Part shown: one piece after another, positions 23,146 to 23,510 of the stretch
Numbering within the stretch: position 1 is the first letter of the stretch
How the letters are laid out: every line of letters starts with the position of its first letter
From: JARROD01 sp037384225
GTDB lineage: Bacteria; Pseudomonadota; Gammaproteobacteria; Pseudomonadales; Cellvibrionaceae
Assembly: GCA_037384225.1 (NCBI GenBank)
Contig: JARROD010000048.1
Location: 1 to 23,510, forward strand
Direction of reading: 5' to 3'
Length of the DNA: 23,510 bases
Position numbers and translations under genes: made by a program
Notes under the pieces: model-generated
The model's database searches: none
Seen by the model: the letters and a program-made list of their open reading frames with translations, nothing else
Told to the model about the DNA's origin: nothing

Positions 23146-23510
23146 CTTGCCCCCAGAAGCCAGGCGCCCCAGCCACGTACCAGGCTTACGCTGTCAGTCT
23201 TGGCGCCGCCGGGGGCGGGGGGCAGTGGCTGTGTAATGATTTCGGCCAGTTCTATCTGGCGGCCCGTGGAGAGACTTTTGTGACGCTGAACAAAGTTGAC
23301 TATGGCCTGCTGGTCTTCCAGCTCCAGCGGGAAAGGCGGCACTATAGGCGCGTCGCCGGGCAGGGTCGCTGGGTTGCTATGGCGCCGGTGACGGTGACGG
23401 TGACGGTGAATAACCAGCGTCCCGGCCGCGATATCGCCGAGGCGTTGAAAACGTTTATTGATTGACATGCTGATCAGTCCGCCAAGATAAAAGGAGGGGA
23501 GGAAGTCCGC
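23142..23510 (-). CDS. RDD-family membrane protein, C-terminal part (cut by window edge)
   Basis: The frame is open to the right edge of the window, so the ATG at 23468 is internal rather than the start. The visible part reads DFLPSFYLGGLISMSINKRF, then QRLGDIAAGTLVIHRHRHRH, which is the conserved end of the RDD domain, followed by a Pro-rich, polar cytosolic tail of about 85 residues. RDD proteins are small membrane proteins proposed as transporters or envelope components. A hexanucleotide repeat encodes the (His-Arg) run after the RDD domain. The stop overlaps the SpoIIM start (ATGA), so it is an upstream member of the same operon. Confidence 0.85.
   Translation of the reverse strand, partial: ADFLPSFYLGGLISMSINKRFQRLGDIAAGTLVIHRHRHRHRRHSNPATLPGDAPIVPPFPLELEDQQAIVNFVQRHKSLSTGRQIELAEIITQPLPPAPGGAKTDSVSLVRGWGAWLLGAR
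23386..23409. repeat. Hexanucleotide microsatellite CGGTGA x4
   Basis: Four perfect copies of CGGTGA; on the coding minus strand they give alternating His-Arg residues in the tail of the RDD protein. The number of copies could vary by slippage while keeping frame, since the unit is 6 nt. Confidence 0.85.

Overview
The window looks like chromosomal DNA of a gammaproteobacterium, probably a marine or Cellvibrionales-type lineage. The evidence is a divergent suhB/trmJ pair followed by a complete iscR-iscS-iscU-iscA-hscB-hscA-fdx-iscX operon whose proteins keep the E. coli lengths and ligand numbering, plus a RDD/SpoIIM/DUF4129/DUF4350/MoxR/DUF58 membrane operon. No tRNA, rRNA, CRISPR array, transposase or phage gene was seen. 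The lineage is an inference from gene content, not from a search.

Layout. (1) 1-4109, minus strand: a tight accessory operon reading thiamine-diphosphate enzyme -> citrate-synthase-like protein A -> citrate-synthase-like protein B -> TonB-dependent receptor, which runs off the left edge. The first three genes appear to start with GTG and are separated by only 3-5 nt. Both citrate-synthase-like proteins are short and lack the usual catalytic His/Asp. (2) 4110-5220: a long AT-rich gene-free stretch ending in a palindromic repeat. (3) 5221-7069: suhB (minus) and trmJ (plus), divergent. (4) 7247-8584: a putative lipoprotein with an HExxH motif, sitting where many relatives carry cysE. (5) 8594-14544, plus: the isc operon, preceded by two abutting matches to the type-1 IscR operator, one overlapping a good sigma70 promoter. 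(6) 14556-16124, minus: a pentapeptide-repeat protein fused to a class III nucleotide-cyclase-like domain, convergent with iscX. (7) 16125-16912: a gene-free stretch packed with five unrelated repeat structures, including a 190-bp inverted repeat with 24-bp perfect ends. (8) 16913-23510, minus: the MoxR/DUF58 operon, in which the SpoIIM gene is broken by an internal deletion with a frame change.

How the genes work together. IscS supplies sulfur, IscU is the scaffold, HscB/HscA release the cluster, Fdx gives electrons, IscA is a carrier, IscX modulates IscS, and IscR closes the feedback loop. In the right-hand operon MoxR is expected to act as a chaperone-like ATPase for the DUF58 protein and its membrane partners. 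The left-hand operon is the best candidate for something undescribed: a ThDP carboligase/decarboxylase, two non-canonical citrate-synthase-fold proteins and an outer-membrane importer suggest metabolism or uptake of a carboxylate-type small molecule, but the substrate cannot be read from the sequence.
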